Below, in pieces: positions 9,971 to 19,760 of a DNA stretch of 64,000 nt. This DNA is from Ampelocalamus luodianensis. Its lineage: Eukaryota; Streptophyta; Magnoliopsida; Poales; Poaceae. Positions within the stretch are counted from its first letter, which is position 1; each line of letters begins with the position of its first letter. A model generated the notes under the pieces. The model worked only from the letters and a program-made list of their open reading frames with translations, had not been told where the DNA came from and did not search any database. The stretch lies in contig JAYEVH010000134.1 of the NCBI GenBank assembly GCA_036346255.1, positions 1-64,000 on the forward strand, read 5' to 3'. The position numbers and the translations under genes are program-made.

Positions 9971-11132
9971 TATGGTATCGATTCTAGGTTTACTCGGTGA
10001 GAATTTCTTTACCGTAGTTAGATTCGTTTTTATCCTATCGCCCCATAAACCTAAAATTGTAATACCAAAACCGTAGTTTAATCTGTTATTTCTTGTGCGC
10101 TTAGTTAAGTTTTCATCGATTAGAGTTTTTGTTTTAGTGCTGATCCTCGTGTTCCGTTTTGCGTTGCTTAATCGTTGTGTTCACATAAACCGCATAAAAT
10201 TGCTGATTGAACTCCTCAATTAGCACCCAAAAGAGATAGCTGACCAAACACTTTGGGTTTCTTGAGCTTCACTTATATCCTTTCATCCTTGAGACTAGCT
10301 TTTGTACATTGCACTAGGGCTGTTCTTTGGTTTATTTACACGTTGTTGAATTGTGAGACTTGTGCAATCAAGAGGAGCAAACCCTATTTTGGCCATTGCA
10401 ATAAGAAAAGAGGAAAAGGCAGCGTTACAAGAAAAAGCCACGGCTTGAAAAGGTATAAAAAAAAAGATCAAACCCGCAAATACCAAGACCAAATTTTTTC
10501 CTTTCGGTTTCCTTAATAGCCAAGGGCGAAGAGCTTTGTTCATGCGGTTTTGAGGAAAAAACAAACAAAAAGGGGCTGGCGAAATTGGGAAGAGTAAACC
10601 TTAGTCCACAATTTCAGATTGTGTATTTAATCTATTTGAGCAATCTTTGCCCTAACATTGATATCTTTGCAATTGGCTAGCGTCTCTCATAGTACTTGGT
10701 GCAAAACGAGCTAGTTTTCATCTCAATTTCAGTTTGTCTCTCACTAGCTCATTCCTTTGTTTGCATTAAGTCACATTTATCTTTGTTTGTGCGTTCATAC
10801 ACTTCGCTTAAACCTTTGGATCAGCACATAGGCAAAATACTCTAGCTTGGATCATTACTTAGCTTTACAATACCTTGAATATCAGATTGCATAGGATATA
10901 CACATACCTATCCGAGCTCCACCTACACCGCTTGTGTACCCCCTTGCTCTTGGTTACGCTCATACATTACCGGGTTAAGGTCGCTCGTCACAATCGTCGA
11001 TTTGCCGCCCTGATTCACTTTGGAACGGTAAGCTTGTCTTGTTTTCAGGACAGTGAGTTGCGAGCGTAGTAGAGAGCGCTTTTGTTTTACTAACCCAGAT
11101 ATAACCTCGTTTCTTGTTTGTGAGTTGTTGCC
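9971..11132 (+). other. Primer site and leader of the family-A element
   Basis: TGGTATCGATTCTAGG at 9973-9988 is the primer-site position, identical to A2. The leader that follows has an A-rich stretch with a TATAAAAAAAAAG run near 10452 and ends just before the gag ATG in GTGAGTTGTTGCC. Its last 370 bases, from TGCATTAAGTCAC at 10763, are the only leader part retained by element B. No gene is seen in it. Confidence 0.75.
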
Positions 11133-12640
11133 ATGTCAGGTCACGAGGAGGATCCACCTAATCCGGAGGCACCGTTACGTGGGATGAGTACACTGCTGCG
11201 CGAGATGCCGCAAAAACAACTTCAAGATGGTGACAATGGCGTGCGCGATGAACTCGGGAAGTTCGGATCGACTAAACACCCTCGGGAGGAGGTCACACAC
11301 CGCGCACGCCATCAACCATAACTTCCTCGAGCTACGCCATGTTCGCACAACACAATCTTCGTGGGGGTGCGCAAGTTGATGACACGAGTGTGCACGGCCC
11401 TCCGACCGTTTTGCACAATGAGACCGAGGAGGAGCGTGCTATTCGTGTGGATGAGGAGCGACGACAACGACAGGCGCGTCGCATGGCGGTGCCGCCAAAC
11501 GCCGGATGGCGGCGCGACCGCCTCAAGCACATGGGCGTGGCCGAGGCAACGGCAACCAGGGTGGAGGCGCACCACGGGTGTCCACGGAGGAGGTGTGCAT
11601 CGTGCACCTTGTAGCTGGGCTGATGAGGCCGAGCAATGGGATGATGATTTCCCCATCGACGACTACGATGACCGACCGCGCCACCATCGCAACAACGTGC
11701 AGCGTCGACACGACGACGCCGACGATTTTGTCGCTAAGCCCAAATTTACTCTTCCTATATTTTCAGGTGGTAGATATGTGGAACACTACCTCACTTGGGA
11801 GCTGAAAGTTGATAAGTTGTTTCGGATGAACAACTATTCCAATGAGAAGAAGTTGTTGCTTGCGCCCAATGGCTTGATGATTATGCCACCCATTGGTGGG
11901 AGCAGTTCATCCGTAAGCACATGGAGCGCCATGAGTTGCCGACATCACCGGGAGCAGATGAAACAAGCATTTGCGGGCACGCTTTGTACTCGCCACTACA
12001 AGCGCTCCCTATTTGAGAAGTTAGCGAGGCTGCGACAAGGTATGAGATCGATTGATGAATATCATAAGGAAATGGAGACTATCATGATACATGCGGATGT
12101 CCGAGAATGAAGAATGCACCATGGCGAGATTTCTAGCCGGCATGAATCATGCCGCAAGCGCATTGTCAATCACCATCCCTACAATGACATGATTGAATTG
12201 CTGCACCAAGCACGCGGCCGAAGCGCCAAGTGATTGAAGACGCACGGTTCGCTGCCGCTCACGTTCTTCACCATCCGACAGCCATATAACAACAACCACC
12301 AAACAAGGGCACTGGCGGAAGTAATGCGGCAATGCGCAGCCCGCAAGTAAGAAGCCGAGAGTACACAAGACCGCGCGTCGACTGCGGCGCCGGCCGCTAG
12401 TGCGACCTCGTCTTTGGGGTCAACAGACGCTCACGTGACATCATTTGCCACAAGTGCAAGGGTGTTGGCCATTTTGAGAGGGATCGCCAAATGTCGAACT
12501 ATGCTTATCACCGAGGATGGCGGTTATGTTTGACTAGTGATGACGAGTCACCGATGCGCAAGCGGTCTTTGTACATCGATGACATCGAACAATGTGAGTG
12601 TGATCACGAGTTTCCTAACACCGAGCAAGATTCCATTGTT
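11133..12640 (+). pseudogene. gag of the family-A element
   Basis: The ATG at 11133 gives MSGHEEDPPNPEAP, followed by the same landmarks as A2: NETEEERAIRVDEE, YLTWELKVDKLF, FRMNNYSNEKK, HYKRSLFEKL and RSIDEYHKEMETI. The frame changes near 11300, 11360 and 11870 and again after 12110. The zinc knuckle at about 12446-12490 reads CHKCKGVGHFERD with the last cysteine replaced (GATCGCC where A2 has GACTGCC), so the knuckle is broken or misread. Usual gag length for this group is 400-500 residues, which the total span allows. Confidence 0.85.
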
Positions 12641-13190
12641 TGCACGCCCAAGGTGCTTAGTGTGATGCCATCGCCGTCACTCGAACAGCGGTGCAATTTG
12701 TTTTGCACTTGGGCAAAGCTTGATAAGGGTAAGGTCGCAAAGTGATCATTGATGGCGGAAGTTGTCACAATTTGGCTAGCAAGGATATGTGTCATAAGTT
12801 GGGTTTGAAGTACTTGCCGCATCCACGCCCTTATCATGTGCAATGGTTGAGCGACAAAGAGGAAGTGAAGGTGAACTACATGGTGCGAGTGACATTTTCT
12901 ATTGGGAAGTACAGCGATACTTTGGATCGCGACGTTGTGCCTATGACGGTGTGTCACTTGCTCTTGGGACGGCCATGGCAATATGACCGCTCGCTATTCA
13001 CGATGGGCGACAAATCGCTACACATTTCGATGGAACAATATGGATATCATCTTGAAGCCGCTTACACCGCAATGATTGTGAATTCTTCAATGCAGAAAAT
13101 TGAGATGCACGCTGAGACTACCAAAGAGAAGAATTTAGTGATGTTAGCAACCGAATCAGAGATGAGAGAATTCATGAAGATCCCAATTTA
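12641..13190 (+). pseudogene. Protease of the family-A element
   Basis: This retropepsin-like aspartic protease processes Gag-Pol. The active-site motif is VIIDGGSCHNLAS at about 12740-12778, the D-G-G variant common in this plant Ty3/gypsy group, followed by a domain ending CHLLLGRPWQYDR. The frame is open from 12742 to 13191. The upstream segment ending AKLDKGKVAK lies in a different frame (12491-12745), so at least one frameshift precedes the active site. The downstream linker to reverse transcriptase is also frame-shifted near 13190. Confidence 0.85.
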
Positions 13191-14094
13191 GTGCACTTTG
13201 TACCGATGTACAAAGACGCCTTGCTTTCGACTAACGACTTGTCTCTCTTCCTAGTGGTGTTGCTTGTCTTTGCAGACTTCGCGATGTCTTTCGCACGAGG
13301 TACCACTGGGCTACCACCAATTCGTGGGATAGAACATAAGATCGACTTGATTCCGTGTTCGTCATTGAACCGACCACCGCATCGCACCAATCCCGAGGAA
13401 ACAAAGGAAATTCAGAAACAAGTACAAGAGCTTCTCTCCAAAGGGTATGTACGTGAAAGTTTAAGCCCTTGTGCTGTTCCGGTTATTTTAGTTCCTAAGA
13501 AAGATGGTTCATGGCGTATGTGCGTAGATTGTCATCCTATACCTCGCTTAGATGATATGCTAGACGAATTGAGTGGTGCTGTTATTTTCTCTAAGATAGA
13601 TTTGCGCAGTGGTTACCATCAAATTAGGATGCATCAAGGGGATGAATGGAAAACAGCATTTAAAACAAAATTTGGGTTGTATGAGTGGTTAGTCATGCCT
13701 TTTGGTTTAACTAATGCACCTAGTACATTCATGCGCTTAATGAATCATGTTTTAAGGCATTTCATTGGTAAATTTGTGGTTGTGTATTTTGATGATATTC
13801 TGATTTCTGATCAGACCGAATCGACCACATAGACCATCTTAGACAAGTTCTACAAGTTTTGCGTGAGGCTAGGTTATTTGGTAACTTAGAGAAGTGCACT
13901 TTTGCAAAGATCGTGTCATCTTTTTGGGCTATGTTGTTTCTGCACAGGGAGTTGAAGTAGATGAGTCTAAAATTGAAGCGATTAAAAATTGGCCAACTCT
14001 CGTGAACGTAAGTCGATTAGAAGTTTTAATGGTCTCGCTGGTTTTTATCGGTAGCTTTGTGAAGGATTTTAGCACCATCGCTGCCTTTGAATGA
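13191..14094 (+). pseudogene. Reverse transcriptase of the family-A element
   Basis: RNA-dependent DNA polymerase copying the element's RNA. Visible blocks are VQELLSKGYVRESLSPC, PVILVPKKDGSWRMCVDC, DLRSGYHQIRM, MPFGLTNAPSTFMRLMN and the catalytic YFDDILIS at about 13788. Between MCVDC and HPIPRLDDML the dozen or so residues normally present in this family are absent, an in-frame deletion. After 13832 the frame shifts. The thumb/connection part (FLGYVVSAQGVEVDESK) continues in another frame to 14094, where an early stop appears. The two catalytic aspartates are intact but the enzyme would not be. Confidence 0.9.
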
Positions 14095-14140
14095 ACTTAC
14101 TAAGAAGGTTGTTGAATTTGTGTGGGGGTAGCGCAAGACA

Positions 14141-14578
14141 ATGCTTTTGCTTGAACTTAAGAAACGCTTGACTGAAGCACCGTTGCTTGTTTTACCTGAT
14201 TTCACTAAAATTTTTGAAATTGAGTGTGATGCTAGTGGATTGGGTATTGGCGGTGTTTTAATGCAAGAGGAAGAGGGTAGACCGGTAGCTTATTTTAGTG
14301 AGAAACTGAATGGTGTTCAATTGAATTATCCGGTCTATGACAAAGAGCTTTATGCGTTAGTGCGTGCGTTAGAAACTTGGCAACATTATTTATGGCCTAA
14401 AGAGTTTATTATTCATTCTAATCATGAGGCATTGAAGTATTTAAAAGGTCAAGCAAATCTGAACCGTAGACATGCCAAATGGGTTGAATTCATTGAGTCG
14501 TTTCCTTACATTGTGAAATACAAGAAGGAAAGGAAAATGTGGTCATTGATGCTCTTTCTAGGAAAAGTGTGCTTTTAA
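14141..14578 (+). pseudogene. RNase H of the family-A element
   Basis: Removes the RNA strand of the hybrid during reverse transcription. The domain shows FEIECDASGLGIGGVLMQ (first catalytic Asp), YDKELYALVRALETW (Glu), then IIHSNHEALKYLKGQ, where the family normally has HSDHEALKYL or HTDHESLK. The third acidic residue is thus Asn. The end of the domain, VIDALSRK with the last Asp, is in another frame (14539 on) because of a break at KERKMWSLM. The frameshift and the Asp-to-Asn change both argue that it is inactive. Confidence 0.88.
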
Positions 14579-15837
14579 CTCAATTAGGAGTGCAAGTTCC
14601 TGGTTTAGAGAGTTTGCGTGATTTATATGCTCATGACTATGATTTTTCCGTTCCTTATGCACATTGCAAAGAGGGAAAAGGTTGGGATAAATTTCACATC
14701 CATGATGGGTTTTTGTTTCGCACTAACAAATTATGCGTTCCAGAATCCTCCGTGCGTTTGCTATTACTGCAGGAATCACATGCAGGTGGATTGATGGGAC
14801 ATTTTGGACGTGAGAAGACGTTGTCTATGCTGAGCGGTCACTTTTATTGGCCTAAGATGAGGCGAGATGTGGAGAGGTATGTGCAGCGATGCATTACTTG
14901 CCACAAAGCGAAATCGAAGTTGAATCCACATGGTTTGTATACCCCTCTACCTGTTCCCAATGCACCATGGGAGGACATTAGTATGGATTTTGTTTTAGGA
15001 CTGCCTAGAACTAAAAGGGGGAGCGATTCTGTTTTTGTCGTTGTGGATCGTTTTTCGAAGATGGCACACTTTATTCCGTGCCACAAGAGCGACGATGCGT
15101 CGCATATTGCTAACTTGTTTTTCAGGGAGATCGTGAGGCTACATGGTGTGCCCGCACTATTGTGTCCGATCGCGATGTGAAGTTCATGAGCTACTTACGG
15201 AAGGCGCTTTGGGGTAAAATGGGGACGGTTGTTATTCACAACTTGTCATCCCCAAACCGATGGTCAAACGAGGTGGTGAACCGCACACTTTCGATGCTGC
15301 CGGACCATGATCAAGAAGAATCTGCGCGAGTGGGAGGATTGTTTGCCGACGTGGAATTCGCTTATAATCGGGCGTGCGGTCCACTACGCAGATTGTGTCC
15401 TTTGAGGTGGTCTATGGCTTCAAACCCTTTACGCCACTTGATTTCTTTGCCTTCCAAGTCAACACCGTGTTCACATGGAGACGTCCAAGCGGTGAGTATG
15501 TGAAGAAATTGCATCTCAAAACAAAAGAGGAGATAGAACGCAAGGTCAAGTCCTATCGCCGAGAAGGCGAATAAGAAACGAAGAAAATGATTTTCAACGG
15601 TGATTTGGTTTGGGTGCACTACCGCAGGATCGTTTTCGAGCGCCGCAAGTCTAAATTGCTGCCACGAGGTGATGGACCTTTCAAGGTGCTTGAGAAGATC
15701 AACGACAATGCCTACAAGATAGAACTTTCCAGCGATGACTATGGCGTGAGCTCTACTTTCAATGTTGCTGATTTATCACCTTTCTTTGGTGGTGATGATC
15801 TAGCGTCGAGGACGACGCCTTTTCAAGAGAGGGAGGA
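14539..15837 (+). pseudogene. Integrase of the family-A element, running into the 3' LTR
   Basis: Inserts the cDNA into the genome. In order: the HHCC zinc-binding part (ESHAGGLMGHFGREKTL with CITCHKAKS), the core with MDFVLGLPRTKRGSDS, VVVDRFSKMAHFIPC and, after a frameshift at about 15170, SDRDVKFMSY (second Asp). Less readable sequence follows to 15503. The C-terminal part from 15587 reads GDLVWVHYRR, KLLPRGDGPFKVLEKIN and FNVADLSPFFGGDD. No chromodomain follows. Instead the frame passes through the polypurine tract into the LTR (FQEREDDEGIPNTYTSFP), as in CRM-like elements whose integrase tail is LTR-encoded. Confidence 0.87.
15826..15837 (+). other. Polypurine tract of the family-A element
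   Basis: AAGAGAGGGAGGA abuts the LTR start TGACGAGGGC at 15838. It is the plus-strand priming site and is at the same time coding (E-R-E-D) in the pol frame. Confidence 0.85.
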
Positions 15838-15877
15838 TGACGAGGGCATCCCTAACACTTATACATCTTTCCCTATT
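15838..15877 (+). repeat. 3' LTR of the family-A element, first 40 bases
   Basis: TGACGAGGGCATCCC to CCCTATT, then interrupted by element B. The remainder is at 19761-20639. CTATT (15873-15877) is the target duplication of B. Confidence 0.93.
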
Positions 15878-16447
15878 TGATGAGGATATCCCTACTACTT
15901 ATGAGGTTATTCGTGAAGCAGGAGCTAAACTTCTCAAACAACAGGTGCATTTGTTTCTTAATGAATTTCCTTTTGTTGCCAATGAGAATTGGTTACTACC
16001 TAAAGCAATACTTGGTGCATTCTCAGGTTTGACAAATTTAAAGACTTTGGAACCGAGAGGGAGGAGAGGGAGGCGGGAACAAATTCATGGAGGAGAAACA
16101 CATGCGCCAACAAGGAGAAGAAACCCATGTGGCCAACGAGAGGAACGTGCTCTCGGATAAAACCCTAGCTCATGCGGGCGGTCAAGAAAGACATATGGTG
16201 ACATGGTAACAAGGGTTACATTGGCATAAAAGAAGCATCAAGTGCATCGAACAAATTCGCGCAAGCTAAGAGAAGGAAAGCTCACAATACAAGGGAAACC
16301 GAGAGGGAGACTAGTTTAAATTTCCAAATTAAAGTAGGACGCTTTTTGAATCGGATTACTGTTCACGTGAACAGTAATCGGACTCGGATACTATAGCAGT
16401 GAACAGTGTCGGACTCGGATTACTGTAGCACTCGGTTACTGTTCGGT
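15878..16447 (+). repeat. 5' LTR of element B, truncated
   Basis: About 570 bases match the start of the 3' LTR at 18814. The match stops at GGTTACTG near 16445, before the TATA box, R and U5. The next base belongs to leader sequence (TGCATTAAGTCAC). The rest of the LTR, the primer site and roughly 0.8 kb of leader are missing. This copy thus has neither promoter nor primer site at its 5' side. Confidence 0.85.
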
Positions 16448-16820
16448 TACTGCATTAAGTCACATTTATCTTTGTTTGTGCGTTCATACACTTCGCTTAA
16501 ACCTTTTGGATCAGCACATAGGCAAAATACTCTAGCTTGGATCATTACTTAGCTTTACAATACCTTGAATATCAGATTGCATAGGATATACACATACCTG
16601 TCCGAGCTCCACCTACACCCGTTTGTGTACTCCCTTGCTCTTGGTTACGCTCATACATTACGGGTTAAGGTCGCTCATTGTCACTGGCTGTCGATTTGCC
16701 GTCCTTGATTCACTTTGGAGCAGTAAGCTTGTCTTGTGTTCAGGATAGTGAGTTGCGGCGAGAGAGCAAGTTTTTTTACTAACCGGATATAATTTCGTTT
16801 GCTATTTGTGAGTTGTATCC
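16448..16820 (+). other. Residual leader of element B
   Basis: From GCATTAAGTCACATTT to the gag ATG at 16821 it matches the leader of the family-A element (10764-11132) closely. No feature of its own is seen. Confidence 0.8.
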
Positions 16821-17380
16821 ATGTCGGTCATCGGAGAATCCACCGGTTACGTGGACGGAGTATACACGGTTGTGTGGGACGCTACAAAAGCAACTTCATG
16901 ATCGTGATAATGGTGTGCGCGATGAGCTCGGGTCCGTTCGGACTGGATTGAACAACCTCGGAGAGGAGGTTACGCAACTACGCATCGAACATCAACAACA
17001 ACTTCTTGGAGCTGCACACCATGTTCAATCAACCAAGCGTGCATCGTAAGGATTTTCACGATAAGCCCAAATTTTCTATCCCTATATTTTCGGTAAATGC
17101 GGATGTACAAGAATATCTCACTTGGGAGCTAGAAATTGATACTCTATTTCGGATGCACAACTATACCAATGAGAGGAAGCTCTTACTTGCGTCTAGTGGC
17201 TTGGTGATTATGCCACACATTGGTGGGAGCGAGTTTATTCGTAGCGTATGGAGCGCCATGAATTGCCGATTATCACGTGGGAGCGGATGAAGCGGCATTT
17301 CCGGGCACGTTTGTACCTCGCCACTACAAGCGTTCTCTACTTGACAAGTTGACTTGTCCACGAAAAGGTTTAAATGCCGC
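16821..17380 (+). pseudogene. Truncated gag of element B
   Basis: ATG at 16821 in GTGAGTTGTATCCATG. The reading gives a family-A-like start (ESTGYVDGVYTRL, LQKQLHDRDNGVRDEL), then skips the middle of gag and resumes with KPKFSIPIFSVNADVQEYL, TWELEIDTLFRMHNYTNERKL and RHYKRSLLDKL. Frames change near 16860, 17040 and 17200. The zinc knuckle is absent. It may once have supplied only an RNA packaging segment. Confidence 0.75.
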
Positions 17381-17910
17381 TAGTATATCACATGTGAAGG
17401 CGATCGAGCATGGGAGATTCCCTTGGTACATGTTTAGTGTAGTGCTGCCCCATTGCTTCATGAAGAGTTTGTGGTTCTTGGTAATTGCTCAATTCTGACC
17501 CACAATCTTTGGGGACGGATGTATCCAAACCCATATGAGAATGAGTGCCACATAGCCAAATTGAGTGAGAATGATAAAGAGAGTGAGCTGTGTGATTCCA
17601 CCATATGTGAGGTTGAGAGCATCTCTATTGAGTGTGAGAAAGATGCACCAACAGAAAGAGAGAAGTAGATGATAGTCAAAGTGAGGTTACTACTGAAATT
17701 CACGATTTATTTTCTACTTCTAGTGTTGTTTCTCACATTGTGCAGGTTGATATTAAAGAAAATGAGTTGAAAGTTGAACAACCAGACCGTTGGACGTGAA
17801 AGACGAGGAGATAACCACGGTGGGAATAGAGTGCTTGCGATCCAATGGTTTCATGATGATGATTTGATATCTACAACACCTACAACAACCGAGGAGGATG
17901 GTAAAGGTAC
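17381..17910 (+). other. Element B interior: acidic open frame and spacer
   Basis: An open frame at 17453-17668 reads MLHEEFVVLGNCSIL and later an acidic stretch with ELCDSTICEVESISIECEK. Similar Cys/Glu-rich stretches are not part of gag-pol as I know it. The remainder to 17910 has no readable frame. The function is unknown. Confidence 0.4.
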
Positions 17911-18467
17911 TTGATAATGGTGTTGAATTGCATACTCATCAAAAGAGGAGTGCGTCTGAGTTCGATCTCTAGTGTTCCTTTGAATATTCCATGTTCTGAA
18001 ATTTATGCGCTCAATTTACATAATGTGGAATTGATTACCCATAAGGACGTTCTTACTAAAATATCTTTTGATGATCTTTTATACTATATCATGTTCGATG
18101 TTCATAGAGAGCTATCTAGTGTGATTGAGAATCTTACTACGATTTCATGTTTAAAATCACTCGTTAGTACTTATGCCTACACATATACATTCAATTTGAT
18201 TGGAGATTATGGTGTAGATGACAAGTTTTATGTTTATCGAATATGCATTACTGTGATAATCTTGCTGATTTAAACTTGCATGTTTTGCGCAAACCATCTA
18301 TTGAGAAATATCATGATCATTTTCAGATGGATTTTAATACAAGTGCCTATTGTTTAGAACGCAATATGATGCCTACTTGTTTCTCCTATACATGTAAACA
18401 ACGTAGTCGAGTTGAAGCATGGAAGAAACTAAAATTTTCTCTCCAATATTTGAACAACTTGATCTAG
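17911..18467 (+). pseudogene. Unrecognised open frame of element B
   Basis: Two overlapping frames (17911-18273 and 18243-18467) read as one protein of about 180 residues if a single shift near 18240 is allowed. They contain CSEIYALNLHNVELITHK, FDDLLYYIMFDVHREL, DKFYVYRICI then HYCDNLADLNLHVLRK and CFSYTCKQRSRVEAWKKL, ending at TAG. Codon phase is kept through AT-rich sequence, which argues against chance. It does not resemble gag, protease, reverse transcriptase, RNase H or integrase. It sits where pol would be in an autonomous element. I do not know its function. It could be degenerate host or viral-like sequence picked up by the element. Confidence 0.5.
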
Positions 18468-18502
18468 TGGGCCCCTCTTATATCTTGTCCATGTACTTAC
18501 CA

Positions 18503-18535
18503 AAGTCGAGGACGATTTTTTCTCATGGGAGGGAG
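18503..18535 (+). other. Relic polypurine/pre-LTR motif in element B
   Basis: AAGTCGAGGACGATTTTTTCTCATGGGAGGGAGAATGATG-type sequence repeats the pattern found just before the true 3' LTR (AAGCGAGGACGGCTTTTGAAG, then GGAGGATGATGAGG at 18805). What follows (TGTGTGAAAGTATC) is not an LTR. It looks like a duplicated or replaced pre-LTR segment. Confidence 0.45.
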
Positions 18536-18800
18536 AATGATGTGTGAAAGTATCATAATGTATATATCAAATACATCCTATGGCTGCTATGATCCTAATT
18601 ATTTTGTGCGCAACAACGAGAATGTCACAACAATTGATGCATACATATACCACGTATATACGTTGTTCTTTTGTTTATTACACTTTGACAAATCATCATG
18701 TGCTAGCGAAAGGAGTTTGGATGACAAATATATATACCATGCATATACGTTGTATTTTTTTCTAGCACATCTTGAGCTATCAAAAGCGAGGACGGCTTTT

Positions 18801-18813
18801 GAAGAAAGGAGGA
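18801..18813 (+). other. Polypurine tract of element B
   Basis: GAAGAAAGGAGGA immediately precedes the 3' LTR start TGATGAGGATATCC at 18814. Confidence 0.8.
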
Positions 18814-19760
18814 TGATGAGGATATCCTACTACTTATGAGGTTATTCGTGAAGCAGAGCTAAACTTCTCAAACAACAGGTGCATTTGTTTCTTAATGAAT
18901 TTCCTTTTGTTGCCAATGAGAATTGGTTACTACCTAAAGCAATACTTGGTGCATTCTCAGGTTTGACAAATTTAAAGACTTTGGAACCGAGAGGGAGGAG
19001 AGGGAGGCCGGGAACAAATTCATGGAGGAGAAACACATGCGGCCAACAAGGGAGAAGAAACCCATGTGGCCAACGAGAGGGAACGTGCTCTCAGGATAAA
19101 ACCCTAGCTCATGCGGGCGGTCAAGAAAGACATATGGTGACATGGCAACAAGGGTTACATTGGCATAAAAAGAAGCATCAAGTGCATCGAACAAATTCGC
19201 GCAAACTAAGAGAAGGAAAGCTCACAATACAAGGGAAACCGAGAGGGAGACTAGTTTAAATTTCCAAATTAAAGTAGGACGTTTTTTTGAATCGGATACT
19301 GTTCACGTGAACAGTAATCGGACTCGGATGATCAGTAGTGATGAGCGAGTGTCGGACTCGGATTCTCGTAGCACTCGGTTATCGTTCATCCGAGTTTTGT
19401 GCTTGCGTGGGAGTCTATATAAACCCCCATGGCGCACCATAGAGGTAGACCAGTTTATGCATAAGATTGAAACATAGCTATTGCTTGTTCTTTCGATACC
19501 GAGTTCATGCGAGGACTTTGAGAGAATTAGGCGATCCATTTGTTTTGTTCGCAATCCAAGGTCAAGCGTCGTTCCATTGGGAATTGGGGACTTGGCGTTA
19601 AGTCGTTCGTGGTCTCGCGACGAACAACTACCCGGTGTGTTTTGGGCGTATTCAAGAGTTGAGGGTTCGTGCATTGGCGCGAGTGTTCAACTAGCGACAT
19701 CGCCTACTGCGCATCAACTATCCACGGTTCCTCACGAGAAGATCGGACCTCCCCGTATCA
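18814..19760 (+). repeat. 3' LTR of element B
   Basis: 947 bases, TGATGAGG...CCCGTATCA. Its first part is an open frame read from base 2 (DEDIPTTYEV-like, AKLLKQQVHLFLNEF, ENWLLPKA). TATATAAA lies at 19416-19423. It matches the reverse solo LTR at 35311-36260. Confidence 0.9.
19416..19423 (+). promoter_or_regulatory. TATA box of the B 3' LTR
   Basis: TATATAAA in GAGTCTATATAAACCCCC. The corresponding box is missing from the truncated 5' LTR of the same element. Confidence 0.6.

Larger units (their letters stand above)
15878..19760 (+). mobile_element. Non-autonomous family-B retroelement inserted in the A 3' LTR
   Basis: Ends are TGATGAGGATATCC at 15878 and CCCCGTATCA at 19760, flanked by CTATT (15873-15877 and 19761-19765). 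It contains a 3'-truncated 5' LTR, the last part of a family-A-like leader, the first third of a family-A-like gag, about 1.4 kb with an unrelated open frame, two polypurine-like tracts and an intact 3' LTR. No protease, reverse transcriptase or integrase is present. It therefore depended on an autonomous partner, plausibly family A, with which it shares LTR ends, leader and gag N-terminus. Confidence 0.9.
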
